The translations under genes and the position numbers were made by a program. The notes under the pieces are model-generated. The model saw nothing but the letters and a program-made list of their open reading frames with translations, was not told the DNA's origin and did no database searches. A stretch of 64,000 bases of DNA, taken from assembly GCA_000727475.1 (NCBI GenBank), contig KL647304.1, positions 1,490,760 to 1,554,759 of the forward strand. The letters run 5' to 3'. Origin of the DNA: Sarcocystis neurona (Eukaryota > Apicomplexa > Conoidasida > Eucoccidiorida > Sarcocystidae). This document shows positions 44,995 through 56,300 of this stretch, piece after piece. Each line of letters begins with the position of its first letter. Positions within the stretch are counted from its first letter, which is position 1.

Positions 44995-47871
44995 ATGCTG
45001 CAGCCGGAAGATTCCTCGGCAAATCGATCCACAGAGAACGTCGCCGCTGCTGCTGCCGGCGCGACTGGGAGTGCTGAAGCGTCTCACGCAGAGGAAACAG
45101 GAACAGCGTCCGACCAGCGGCAGCAACTGCGAAGTCCGCGGGCTGCTTCTGCTTCCTCACCCTCTTCCGCGTTTTCTTCTAGCGATGGCGACGCTGCTGC
45201 TGCTGCGGCGTCCCGATCCTCTTCATCGTCATCTCCGCACCCGACGGCGACGTCTTCGTCTCCCAGTGCTGCTGCAGCAGCTGCGCCTCCTTCACCGGGT
45301 CTGCCTCCGCGAACAGCAGCAGCAGCAAGGACCGGCACCGCTGCAGGGGGAGGAGGAGAAGGAGAGGAAGGAGGAGGAGGAGGTGCTGCTGCGGCCGCCC
45401 CGTCTGCTGCTACTGGCTCCTCGGCGTCGGGCGGTGGTGCTGGTAGTTCATTTTTTTCCGGCAGCCGGCAGCACCACGGGCCGCATCCGCACGGGACTGC
45501 CGTTGAGTACTACGTCCTGCCCGACTCTCCCGAAGTTTACCTGCCCGTTGTGAAAGGCGTCACGAGAGACAAGAAGAGCAAGAGGTGGTCCGTCTATTAT
45601 CGAGGCCAGCGGCAACATGTGTATGACCGAGCCACGGAGGGAGGGCCCCGCGACGCGTACGAGGCTGCTGTGCAGCTGCGGAGGCAGCAGGTGCTGGAGG
45701 TCGAGCTGCAGCAGATGTACGACGACGCCGTCACGCATGCGCTTCAGGGAGACGATATGTTGCTGCTGCTGCCCTGCTACCAGGCCGTCCTCACCGCGCT
45801 TCTTAGAGACCTGCAGCACGCACTACTTTTTCCCGACTACCCACGAATTCCGCCGCCCACGTTCCTCCCGCAGCATCAGCAGCAGCAGAAGACGACTTTC
45901 GAGAGAGGGCCTGCTGGAGCCGCTGCGGGTGGCGGACGTGGACAAGGCGCTTGCAGCGGCGCTGCTGCCGATAGTCCTGAAGCGGGGGAGCGGCCTGCTG
46001 GGAGGGGAGCTGCTGCAGCAGCAAAAGGGAAAGAAGAAAAGGATGCCGAGGAGGATACGGTGAAGAGGGAGGAACAGCAGCAGCAACAGCAAGGCGGGAT
46101 GGTGCTGAGCGCAGCGGTGGTGGATGCAGTGGAGGCGTTAGGAGATGCTGCAGCAGCTGCTGCTGCTGGCCGAGACGCCGCTGCTTCTGGTCGAGACACT
46201 GCTGCTGCTGGTCGAGACACTGCTGCCGTTGCAGTTCCTTCTCGTGCTGTTTCGAAAGAAGACGCTACTGCTTCGGCGCTGGGACCAGCAGCGGCAGCTG
46301 CTTGTGGGACGCGAACAGCAGCAGGCGAGGAGAGTAGCCCAGCAGCGAAGCCAGGGACGGTGACAACGAGGAGTGCCTCAGGAGCAGGGGCCCAGCACGA
46401 GGCGGCAGCGGGTGGAGGTGGAGAAGAACCCCCAGGAACGGCGGCAGCCGTCAAGAGGACAGCGGCAGCAGCAGCAGCTGCGGCGAAGAAAGGAGGTGGG
46501 ACGTCGGAGAGTGAAGGGGGACCGGGCAAACCTGCAGCAGGCGCAGGAGCAGCAGAGGATGTCAGCAGAAGAGTAGAGGTCGTCGGACAGCAGAGACTGT
46601 CGAGTGAAGAACAACAGCAGGAACAACACGTACAACAGCAGGAACAGAAAGAGACAGGAGCTGAACAGGCATTGTCCGTGGAAGAACACAGCAGCAGGAG
46701 CAGGATGACGACCCGCGGGACGACTGAAGAAGTCAAAGTTGAAGTAGGCGCGACGCAGGAAAGACGCGAAGACAGAAAGGCAGAGCCGGCGTCGCTCTAT
46801 AAAAAGGCACAGAAGTTTCAGGAAGAAGGGCAGAGCAACAAAAGCGGTGAGGAAGGCAGCGCTGCTGTTTCTGCGGCTGGTGCTGCTGGTGCAGTCTCTT
46901 CAACAGCGACGAGAACAGTTCCAGGTGCGTCTGCAGGTGGAGGAGGGGAAGCATCGCAGCAGCAGCAGCAGCAACCGGAGAGGAGCAGCAGCAGTGACGA
47001 AGAGGGACGGCGCGCTCTGAAGGACGAAGAAGGAGCAGCAGAGTCACACGAGGGTGTTGCTGAGCGTAGAGGAGGAGGACAAGAAAAAGAAGAAGAGCAG
47101 GCACCGGCGAAGAAGAGGAAGCTGCTGGTGGAAGGGACGACCCAGGAGGAAGGGAGCAGCAGCAGGCGTCTTGGGGAAGAGAGGAGGGAAACAGCAGCGC
47201 AAAGCGACGTGGTAGAAAAGAAGAAGGAGGAAGAGGAGGTGCTTTTTAGCGATAGAGAAGCCCGGATTGAAGCAGCAAAAGTTGCTGCTGCCCACGTGGT
47301 GTACGTACAGGCCGCAGTCCTGGCCGTCGAGCTGCATGAACACTTGTTTATATTTCGAGAGTGTATCAAGCAACGCCGGCTTCCCAGCACGTTGCCCTTG
47401 AGGGAGCAGCTACAACTTTCCGTCAAGCTGCTCGAACTGCAAGTTGGCACTGCGCGAGATATTCTCACACAAACCGGCTTCTGGAAGCATATTCTCTTCG
47501 ACGCCTTATGCGTGCGCCCTGCCGCCAGCAAAGCTGCTGTCGCGGCCGCTGCTGCAGCTGGCTCTGCCGCCGTCGCCGGAACTGCCGCTGCACCAGCAGC
47601 GGCAGAGGGACGTGGTGCTGCTGCTGCCGCAGCTGCTGGAGAAACGAGCAGTGCAGCTCCGGCGGAACGGAAGAAAGACGGAGGCCGCGAAAGAGCCAAA
47701 GGAGGAGGAGGAGGAACAGCAGGAGCAGGAGCGACACGGCAAAAAGAAGAAGAAGCAGCAGCAGCACAGGGTTGCTGCAAAGAACGCGATGCACAAGGGG
47801 AAGAACGAGCAGCAGCACAAGAAACAATCACAGCACCAGGAGAGCTGGCAGCTGGGCATGTGGCAAAGTAA
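44995..47871 (+). CDS. ApiAP2 transcription factor with AP2 domain and split ACDC-like region
   Basis: A single open frame of 958 codons from ATG at 44995 to TAA at 47871. An in-frame TGA at 44956 limits upstream extension. Residues 1-175 are Ala/Ser/Gly low complexity. Residues about 184-235 form an AP2 domain (VVKGVTRDKKSKRWSVYYRG, then a helix AYEAAVQLRR). Directly after it, about 253-295, comes a block with LTALLRDLQHALLFPDYPRI, and at about 763-843 a second conserved block with HEHLFIFRECIKQRRLPSTL. Together they resemble the two halves of an ACDC (AP2-coincident C-terminal) domain, separated by about 470 residues of Gln/Glu/Ala/Arg low complexity. It is expected to be a nuclear DNA-binding regulator. 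A 5' noncoding exon or a spliced start is possible. Confidence 0.88.
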   Translation: MLQPEDSSANRSTENVAAAAAGATGSAEASHAEETGTASDQRQQLRSPRAASASSPSSAFSSSDGDAAAAAASRSSSSSSPHPTATSSSPSAAAAAAPPSPGLPPRTAAAARTGTAAGGGGEGEEGGGGGAAAAAPSAATGSSASGGGAGSSFFSGSRQHHGPHPHGTAVEYYVLPDSPEVYLPVVKGVTRDKKSKRWSVYYRGQRQHVYDRATEGGPRDAYEAAVQLRRQQVLEVELQQMYDDAVTHALQGDDMLLLLPCYQAVLTALLRDLQHALLFPDYPRIPPPTFLPQHQQQQKTTFERGPAGAAAGGGRGQGACSGAAADSPEAGERPAGRGAAAAAKGKEEKDAEEDTVKREEQQQQQQGGMVLSAAVVDAVEALGDAAAAAAAGRDAAASGRDTAAAGRDTAAVAVPSRAVSKEDATASALGPAAAAACGTRTAAGEESSPAAKPGTVTTRSASGAGAQHEAAAGGGGEEPPGTAAAVKRTAAAAAAAAKKGGGTSESEGGPGKPAAGAGAAEDVSRRVEVVGQQRLSSEEQQQEQHVQQQEQKETGAEQALSVEEHSSRSRMTTRGTTEEVKVEVGATQERREDRKAEPASLYKKAQKFQEEGQSNKSGEEGSAAVSAAGAAGAVSSTATRTVPGASAGGGGEASQQQQQQPERSSSSDEEGRRALKDEEGAAESHEGVAERRGGGQEKEEEQAPAKKRKLLVEGTTQEEGSSSRRLGEERRETAAQSDVVEKKKEEEEVLFSDREARIEAAKVAAAHVVYVQAAVLAVELHEHLFIFRECIKQRRLPSTLPLREQLQLSVKLLELQVGTARDILTQTGFWKHILFDALCVRPAASKAAVAAAAAAGSAAVAGTAAAPAAAEGRGAAAAAAAGETSSAAPAERKKDGGRERAKGGGGGTAGAGATRQKEEEAAAAQGCCKERDAQGEERAAAQETITAPGELAAGHVAK

Positions 47872-47944
47872 CTCCGAGAAAAATCAAGTAATCCGTCTGT
47901 GTAAATACTGGTCTTTACGTCAACGTAGCCGTACCATAATAAGA

Positions 47945-48165
47945 CGTACGTATATATATATATATACGTGATAGATATACATATATATATATATATATCT
48001 ATCTTATACGTGATATATATATTTATATATACGTGATAGATAGATATATATATATATAAATATATCTATATACATATCGTATACGTGATATATAAATATA
48101 TATATATATATACGTGGTATGTGTATACATATGTGAGATATATATATGTATATGAGTACACATAC
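47945..48165. repeat. TA-rich microsatellite downstream of AP2 gene
   Basis: TATA blocks separated by a recurring TACGTGATA motif (at least five times), giving a higher-order period of about 25-40 bp. It probably lies in the 3' flank of the AP2 gene. Confidence 0.8.
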
Positions 48166-48289
48166 GTGGGTGTGGGGCTAGGTCGTAGCTGTGAGTAGTA
48201 GTTTATGTTTGTCTGTTCAGGGGCACGCGAGCGAAGTAGGAGGTGAAGCAAGAGCAGAGGAGCGAGACAGAAGATCGAGGAGGGGTAGA

Positions 48290-48690
48290 GGTGCAGCAGC
48301 AGAAGCAGCAGCAACGCCAGATACAAACGGCAGGAGAGCACCGGGGAAACGGCGGACCAACAGAAGCAAAGTAGCCACAGCAGCAGCAGCAAGCTATAAG
48401 CGCCAGCAACAGCAGCAGCAGCCAAGGAAGGAGAGGAAGGGGCAGGAGCAGAGGGCAGCAGCAGCAGAAACAGAAGCGGCAGCAGAGCAGTGGCAGCAAC
48501 AGAAGGAGAGACGGGAGCAGGGGCGCAGCGCAGCACACCCGGCAGAAGCGGCAGCAGGACGAGCGCAAGTAGCGGGAGCAGCAGGATCATCACGCAGGCA
48601 ACCACAGCGCGCGCGTACAACAGCAGCCGCAGCAGGCACACCGGCGGGCAACCGCAGGAGCAGCAGCAGAAGCGGCAGGACAGTCACGAA
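48290..48690. repeat. CAG-rich tract
   Basis: Interrupted (CAG)n on the plus strand, about 400 bp. A plus frame over it codes Ala/Gln/Arg/Glu-rich protein, and the reverse frame is Leu/Cys-rich. It may be coding, perhaps in the gene at 49-50.6 kb, but there is no independent evidence. Confidence 0.65.
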
Positions 48691-49923
48691 CAGCGAAGGA
48701 ATGTCGAGAAGAGGCAACAAGAAAGAGCGATACTGCTGTGTACGTGTTACACGCCTGTAGAAACAATATTTTTATATATGCGCTTTATAGGAACAAATAT
48801 TCTTAAGTACTGGGCTTAAAGTATGGGGTGTCAAGCGTCTGTCGTATGCGCGTGCATGGACAAGGACGCTTGTGCAGCCTATACTTGAAGACCACGAACG
48901 GGTTTCTCGTTTCCCTTTTTTCTGCGTCTTTTTCCTCGGTCGCCAATTCAGCGGTGCCTGCCTCGGCTTCCTCTTTGCCGGCACGTCTCTGCAGATTTCT
49001 CGCTTTCTCCCTATGTGTGTGTGTGTGTGTGTTCGTCTCTCTGTCTTTCTCTCTGCGCTCCACAAATGCAGGCCGAGAGACTGCCGGTGGACTCTTTCGT
49101 CGCCCAGAACGCAGCGTGAAGGAAAAAGAAAGACGCTGGACAAGAAGCTCCGGCACACTGACGAGGGGGCCGTCTGAATCTGCGAAGAAAACGGAGCAGC
49201 ACTCGGTTTTTGTAGTAGTAGGAGGAGAAGGTGTTGTCCACAGTCCAGATCGAACATCTGCGCCAGTGGCAGCTGCACTGCGTCACTGCGTCAAAAGGAA
49301 AGGGGACCGTCTATTTGCGGAAGGCGGTTCTTCTTAGAAGTTTTCTCCTCTGCAAACGTCCGCAGCTTCTTTGCCCCTACACACGGACGCGTATCCATCC
49401 ATCTGCCCGTCAATCATATGTATTTATATATGTACGAACGCACCATAGGTAGCTCTCTCTCTATCTCCCTGCAGGAGTGCTCAAGGCAGGTAGACGAGAG
49501 AGAGTGGGATGATTTGAGCCAAATGATATACCAGGAATTTTTTCATTCCAAATTCGTTGTGTCGCCTTGTCTCTTTTCCAGGGTTCGCCTGTGGATGTGG
49601 ATACTGAAGCTGTGCGTCTCTTTTTTCGTCTCTCTCTATCTCTTTTTATGATTTGTTATATCTGTGTGACTGCTGCTGTCGAGGTTCTCCTCCTGTTTCG
49701 TGGAGCGGTTTCCTGTCTCCCTTCCTGCGTTTGTGTATCTCTTCTATATGGATATGTGTGTGTGGGGTCGCTGTGCATGTTGTTGACACACGAACGCGTG
49801 TATCAGCTTGTGTGTGTCTCCTGTGCATATAAAAGCGTCAACTTTCGTGTAGACGGGTAAATGTGTGGAAATGTTTGTGTAGAGCTCTGCTGCCTCTGTG
49901 CGAGCGCACGCGTGTGGATACAG

Positions 49924-50054
49924 AGGTGCAGATTGGTGACGGCGCCAGCAGGGGGCCTCTCGTGTGTTTTGCACGCGCGTGCGGCAGTGAAGAGGAGGGT
50001 CTACCTTTCTTCAGAGAGGCGTGGGCCTCCGGCACTCCTCGAGACAAAGGCATC
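49924..50054 (+). CDS. probable internal exon of an unidentified gene
   Basis: Bounded by a GTGGATACAG acceptor and a consensus ATC/GTAAGT donor, open in one frame that reads VQIGDGASRGPLVCFARACG then SEEEGLPFFREAWASGTPRD. A short exon-like segment at 49582-49627 (GSPVDVDTEAVRLFF) would join it in exact phase. Further candidates lie at about 49082-49125, 49242-49330 and 50268-50345, and near 50480-50630 (GLRIAVPLPHNAYMHGRC). Together they suggest a plus-strand multi-exon gene over 49.0-50.6 kb. I do not recognise the protein, and the individual joins are uncertain except at this exon. Confidence 0.45.
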
Positions 50055-51364
50055 GTAAGTGCCGCGACGCGCTGCCGCCGCGACTGGCAGCGATTCTTCC
50101 CTCTTGCGGGATAGACGGTCGCGACGACGTGCTGAAGACCGACTTCGGCTTGGGTGCTGCATCTGTACAAACTCGAGTTTCACACTTTTTGGGCAGTGCC
50201 TGTCTGTCTGTCTCTTCCCTCTTTGTTCGCTCCTCTCTCTCCATTACGCTTTCTCCCTTTGTGAGACATGGAAGCGTCGACGGTGCCCGCCCCGTCCCCG
50301 CCGTGTGCGAGAGATGGATGGTGGTTTGCCGATCTTCACGTGTAGGTATCTGTATATATATATACATATGTATATATATATATATATATGCAGACCATCT
50401 CTGGATCTCTCTTTCCTCGTATCAATGTGTGCCGGCACGTCTACGCGACTGTCTAGCCATCTGTCTCTGTACGTGCACCTGTGGAGAGGGGTCTGCGTAT
50501 TGCTGTGCCTCTGCCTCACAATGCGTACATGCATGGGCGGTGCACGTTTTCGCCTCCACCGTTTGATTCGGACGGTGTTCCTGTTCCTGGAAGACGATTT
50601 CTTCGTCTTAAATGCCACGCACGCCAAAGATACGCATATACACCCACAGACACACACCCACTCACATGCAGGGATATATAAGCGTGAGGACTCGATCTTC
50701 ACAGCAGCAGCCTCTCAAAGACACACAGAGGGAAAGAGCGACGGATATAAAACGTCGCCGCGAGGAAACAACGACACGCGCGTGCGTGCGGCGAGTTTGC
50801 ATATGTGTTTTGAAAGAACGAGAGACGTCTCTGCAGGCAGAAAAATACATCCACACGTGCGTATGATAGTAGTTGTGAACACTGACTGGCGTGAACGGAC
50901 ACATCAACGCAGTTTATGGAGGTACACAGAAAAAGAGAGAAGCTTCTTTTTGTCTTCTTTTGAGAGAGAATGCAGATGTTTACGTATGTAGCTATCTGCA
51001 GGCTGCTGCTGCACACGCTGAACAGTTGCACGTTGACGTCTGCGGGCTTTTCATTTTAACGCGAAGAACGAACAGTTCTCGCGCCGACACGCACGCCCAC
51101 GCGCCGCTGGGCAGTCCACGCAGCGTCACTGAGCGAGAACTGGCTTCGACCACGTCCTGCATTGCTGCTGCTGCAGCTGTTGTTCCGCTTCGAAAAGGAG
51201 TCGACTGTGGCTGCTGCTGCTGCAGCTCCCGCCGCCTTGCCTGTTCCTGTGAAGTGAAGAAAAAAAAGGCGTCGGTCCGCCGATTCGCTTGCTATCAGGA
51301 GCGGCCTCTACATTTAGTGAACGAAGAACGTTTTGTTGGTGCCGTGTGTGCTGCTCACACACGC

Positions 51365-52760
51365 ACACACACACACACAGAGTATATAATTCAGGACAGG
51401 TAAATACATACTCGGAAGAAGAAAGTTTTTTTGTAGAGATACTTGTGGAGTAAACAACGAAGGGATGCATATACATGTATAGCCATAGAGACCTATATAT
51501 ATATATATATATATATTGGGAGTGATAGAGGGAGACATGGATGCAGCAGTAAATACTTGTGGAGTAAAGAGGGAAGGCTACATATCTGCATATGTATATA
51601 TTTATACACAAACATATGTGTGTGTGCAGTGACAGAAGAAGATATATATATATATATATATGTAGGTATACATGTATATGTGCAGTAATAGAAGACATGT
51701 ATATATATGTGTGTACAGTTATCGACCGAGACTGTACGTATGTAGCCGGTCGATAGAAGGGGACGGAGAGAGAGATGTGTAGATGTGTAATACTACGTAT
51801 TGAAGTGGAGACGTACTACAGAGGCATATGCATGTAAATTGGTTTAGATAGGTAGAAATCTTCTTGGATGTATTTAAGGAGGCAGAGGTGGACGGCGAAC
51901 GACGTGCGCAGCACAGTGTGACAGGCGCACAAATTTTTTTCGCAGAGCAAGGATCCTCGCGACTTCTTCACGTCGGTGCAACTGAGATACCTGCAAGTGG
52001 TGCTGCGCTTGTCCTTTCCTTTTCTCAGCCTGTTGCCGTGTGTGTACACTTGCACCGATGTACCCATACATACACATATATATACACACAAATATTTATA
52101 CACACATGCATATGTTGTACATCTGTCTAACACATGCGTACATGCGTGCTTGAACATGGATGCCTAAATGTTTATGCTCATGTGTGTATGTACACGCTTA
52201 TCCTGTATGAAATTACGCCTTACAGACACATACATATACATATATGTATACATATATATATGTGCGAATACAATTGTGACATATATATATATATATATAT
52301 ATAAATGCGCATATAAATTTGAGAACCACATAAATATATATATATACATATGTGTATATATATTTTGTGTGTAGATCAGACATTTATATGTATGTACGAG
52401 TCTGTACATATACACACATATGTATAAACATACGCAGATTCGAGTCTAGATTTATATATATATATATCTATGTGCAGGAGTATGTAAGTCTACGATATAT
52501 ATGTATATATACACATATACAAGTCCAAGATTTATATACGTGTATATATATATATATATATTTGTCTACAAATCTTATATATATGTGCAAATACAAGTTT
52601 ACAATTATATATATATGTATAAACGCGTATATAGGTCCAACATATATGTATATATGTACATGCATGTATAAGATTACGGGTATTTTACGCATAGTCGCAC
52701 ACCTAGATAGGCATAGACGGATACGTGCGTGTATGTGCATATACGTGTGTGTACACGTGC
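51365..52760. repeat. large alternating purine-pyrimidine field
   Basis: (CA)n at 51355-51380, then TATA/TGTA/CATA/TACG repeats at 51465-51715 and 52060-52760, with about 340 bp of ordinary sequence between. No gene is supported. Confidence 0.85.
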
Positions 52761-52984
52761 GTCTACCTGCGTCTGCTCAGACGTGCTACAAACACAAAAT
52801 AAGTCGCGTGCAGCAGCGGAAAGGGAGTGCCTGAAGGAGCTGAGAGAGCGCCTGGGAAAGTGCTGGGTCACGTGGTATTCGAGTGAACAGGGAGGCACAC
52901 ATGACGGAGGTTTTTTCTGATAAGGACTCGTCTTGCTCTTCCTGCATGTTGACATTTTTAAAGAAAAGCTAGCAGTTTTCTGCT

Positions 52985-53235
52985 GCTATATATGTATATA
53001 TATATATATATATACAGCGAGTGTTGTTCTTTTGCAGGGTGTACATACACCAGGACACACGGCATCCAGTATTGACGAAGGGATGTTATCTCTTTGATAA
53101 AGAATAATTTGCACACAGATTTAAAACGAACCTCTTTCGGAAGCGTGCACCGACGCACATGTACATATAAGTATGACCTGTATATACTTGTACTCAATTC
53201 TTTCACATATATATATATATATATATATTGATATG
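52985..53235. repeat. two short TA microsatellites
   Basis: Pure (TA)n-type runs at about 52985-53015 and 53205-53230 in otherwise ordinary sequence. Confidence 0.75.
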
Positions 53236-53343
53236 TGCATACCCATAAATACGTCTACTGATGTTTTATCCACAAGTGTGTGCATAGCATCACGTGGTGG
53301 CACGCACTGCTGGAATTGCTGCCGTAACTGGCATAAGATCTCT

Positions 53344-53396
53344 GTAGAGCGGCGGAGCGCAGAATGCTGCGTAGAGCGGCGGAGCGCAGAATGCTG
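53344..53396. repeat. two tandem copies of a 27-bp unit
   Basis: GTAGAGCGGCGGAGCGCAGA plus ATGCTGC occurs at 53344 and again at 53371 with no differences over the first 25 bases, which indicates a recent duplication. Confidence 0.85.
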
Positions 53397-53399
53397 GCT

Positions 53400-56300
53400 G
53401 CCTCTGCTGTGTTGTCTCTGCAGGATGAAGGCGCTCTGCTGCTCGGCTGACCAAAGAGTGTGAAGTGTCAATGCGCTCTATGCAGTTGGACGTTTTCACT
53501 GTCCTTGGAGAGAGCCACATATCTCTGTTGATGCACGGCGTTTTTGCAACAAGACAGGGGGAGGCTGAAAGGGAGATGGCTTTGAAGAGTGGCAGCTAGA
53601 GAGGGTTGAAAGAGACTGCATATTTCTTCATTGTCTTTCCCAAGGGTTTTATGCGCAGCGGCAGCACACCCGTGCTTTTCCACGACAAATACCTGATCTT
53701 GCCTGAAGGCAGCAGGCCTCGCAGTACACGCGTACACGCACAATTTAACGGATTTGTGTATATGCACGCACCTACGTATACGTAAGCAGAAGCATGCAGC
53801 CGGTGTATATGTGTCTGCACGCGTGTACAAGCACATGTGGATAGATGTGCATAAGGCCATACAGATATATGCATATATACATGGACTCTGCAGAGATACG
53901 CTGGACAGTCATGCAAGCGTGTCCGCCTTTGCTGCACGCGCGATGTTCCTGCTGCTGTGTCAAGAGTACAGTATTGTTGCGCCGAACTAACGCGTCACAC
54001 GTGACACTGCTGCCGCATTGGTGTGTACTTCCATTTTATCGCCGCATCTGGTCGACCCCTGCGCGCCTGCGGCATACGCGCGCGCAAAGGAGAATGCTTG
54101 TGCTCTGCATCACATTGGGAAATATAAAAGAACTTCACGGACTCCATCTTCTCGAAGACTTCCGCGTCGTACCTGGGTTAAAGAACTTTGGTGTAGAACC
54201 TAAGTCCGGTGGTCCTGGCCAACTATACACTGACATCGAAGTAGCATTCGCATTTACGTTAAACGTGTGTCGATACTTCGAAGTAAGGTTGCTCTGCGTT
54301 GCCTCCTTGCTACATGCAGGATGAATGAGAATGTTTAGATGTTCGAGGCTGGTGCGTGTGAGTGTAAGTGGAAGCGCAGCTTTGGTGCTGCGTACCTCTA
54401 CCGGCATAACAGCTCTACGTATCGCAGCAAGTCGATGCTGCCCTACTGTCGGCGCATGCGCATGGGACACACCTGTGTACCAGGTACAGATAAGTGCGAG
54501 AAAGTGGCTTCGCTGTTATTCCAGTAGGGAGAGGAAACGGTGGTGTCGGCTGCAAGCACGTAAGGACAACTGTGCGATTTTTATTCCAGCAGCAGCAAGG
54601 AAAACAGTAGCAACCACGCGTGCTCCGCGCGTGTGCGGTCCAGCCTACTGCATATATATTTTTATATCCATACGCATTTATATATATATACACAGGTATA
54701 CATATATATATATATATGAATATCGTGCCCCCCTTTATATTAGCGTATGGGTGAATACAGCCTGCACGCCAAGCCGAAATCTCTGAGGGTGGACTTTTCC
54801 ACACTTTCTACAAGCATGCGGGCGACCTGGATCATTGCCTTTAAAGAAATCCTGTTTATTTGAATAGGAACTGCTTGTCGCTGGGGTGTTTCTCTCGTGA
54901 AAAGCCGCTTTCTACTGTTGTGGACGTTTACTGTACTGCACGCATATAAAAGCGCAGAAGTATGCCTCTATGCATACGGAGGAATATATTTATATATATA
55001 TATATGTATCAAAGTCCGCGCGTGTTATGGGGAATAAGCACACGGCTATGTCTCGACCCTCACCAACTTAGGAGCTGCAAAATTCGGGAAATACATGCAT
55101 TTCGTATATATTTGTACATACATATTACCGTTCTACCCTGGTCACGTCTAGACGAAGAAACGAGGCGGACCCTTTCCCAGATGTAGCCTTTTGCTTCTGG
55201 GTGGTCCAGGCAAACCGAACAGCTACGTTATTTAGCTGGGAGAAACATTCTGCCGTCGTGCTGGATTCTGTGTTCCAGGGCTGGCTTTCCTTTCTGGCTA
55301 TGGTTGTAGTTTTGCCGGTTTTAGTTAGTTTTACGGAGACGACAACAAGTATATATCTGCATGTGTACCATATAAAAACAGATCTAACACAAACTTACGT
55401 CCGTTTGAATGCGTGGGTATGTACACGTGACTGCGTGTGCATGCAGAGGTCGAAACACTTGTACCTCTACGCACGTACACGTATAACAATGAATCTACGT
55501 TTGCGGTTTCACAAGCGTACATACCCTTGTAGTGGTGTTCTTCGAACGTTGGTGTGCCATGTGTGTTACACGCATTCACGTAGGAGGGCGTGTTTATGCA
55601 AGTAATCGTGTACAAACATATCTATTCGCAGGCGTAGGCTTATATAGAGGCACGTGGATTCGCAGGTGTACGCATGCAAAACTACAGGCACATGGACGCA
55701 AGTCTGCATATACGTTCGGTAAACAGCTGCACGTATTTGGAGGCACGTCCAGATGTATATAGGTACGGGTGTGCGCCTACACATCATGTGCTATCTACAT
55801 GTACTCCACGCGTGTAGATGACACACGTACAAACCGGGCGAGGAATACCCAGCTGCTGGCGCACGTCACAATATATACAGAGAATCCACGTACGTGTTTA
55901 CACGTAGTCGGCTGCATGCGCACGCATATATACGCCTACACGTACATACTTTAACGCAGATATGTGTAATTCCCAATGTTCTGCGCACTGCTGAGATTGC
56001 TGGCGTGCAGGGGAGCGGTTTACGCAGCATCATCAGCTTTACTGCTTGTGGTCTGCTGCATCGTAGGAATTATTGTGAATCTTGTTCTACGCTTGTGTGC
56101 GCAAATGTATTGAGTCCACATTTAGACCGTAGGCAGATAAGTGGTTGCCGAGGCACAAAGGAAAATGTATATTCTTCACAGACATGCATAGACGAGCACT
56201 GTCTGCAAAACTGCAGTTGTCGTCTTTTTGAAGGGGAGTCATGAGCGAGAGGCTTGGCAGTCGTGCAGTTCAGTCGCCTGTGTAGCGAGGTGGGAGAAAA

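Noticed and set aside
46818..47831. 337-codon minus-strand frame across the AP2 gene
   Set aside because: Ser/Ala/Pro/Cys composition mirrors the plus-strand low-complexity coding region; the plus frame has AP2 and ACDC-like motifs.
54018..54324. Plus-strand frame with ELHGLHLLEDFRVVPGLKNF
   Set aside because: No paired splice signals or partner exons found, and the minus strand is also open; left as an unassigned candidate.
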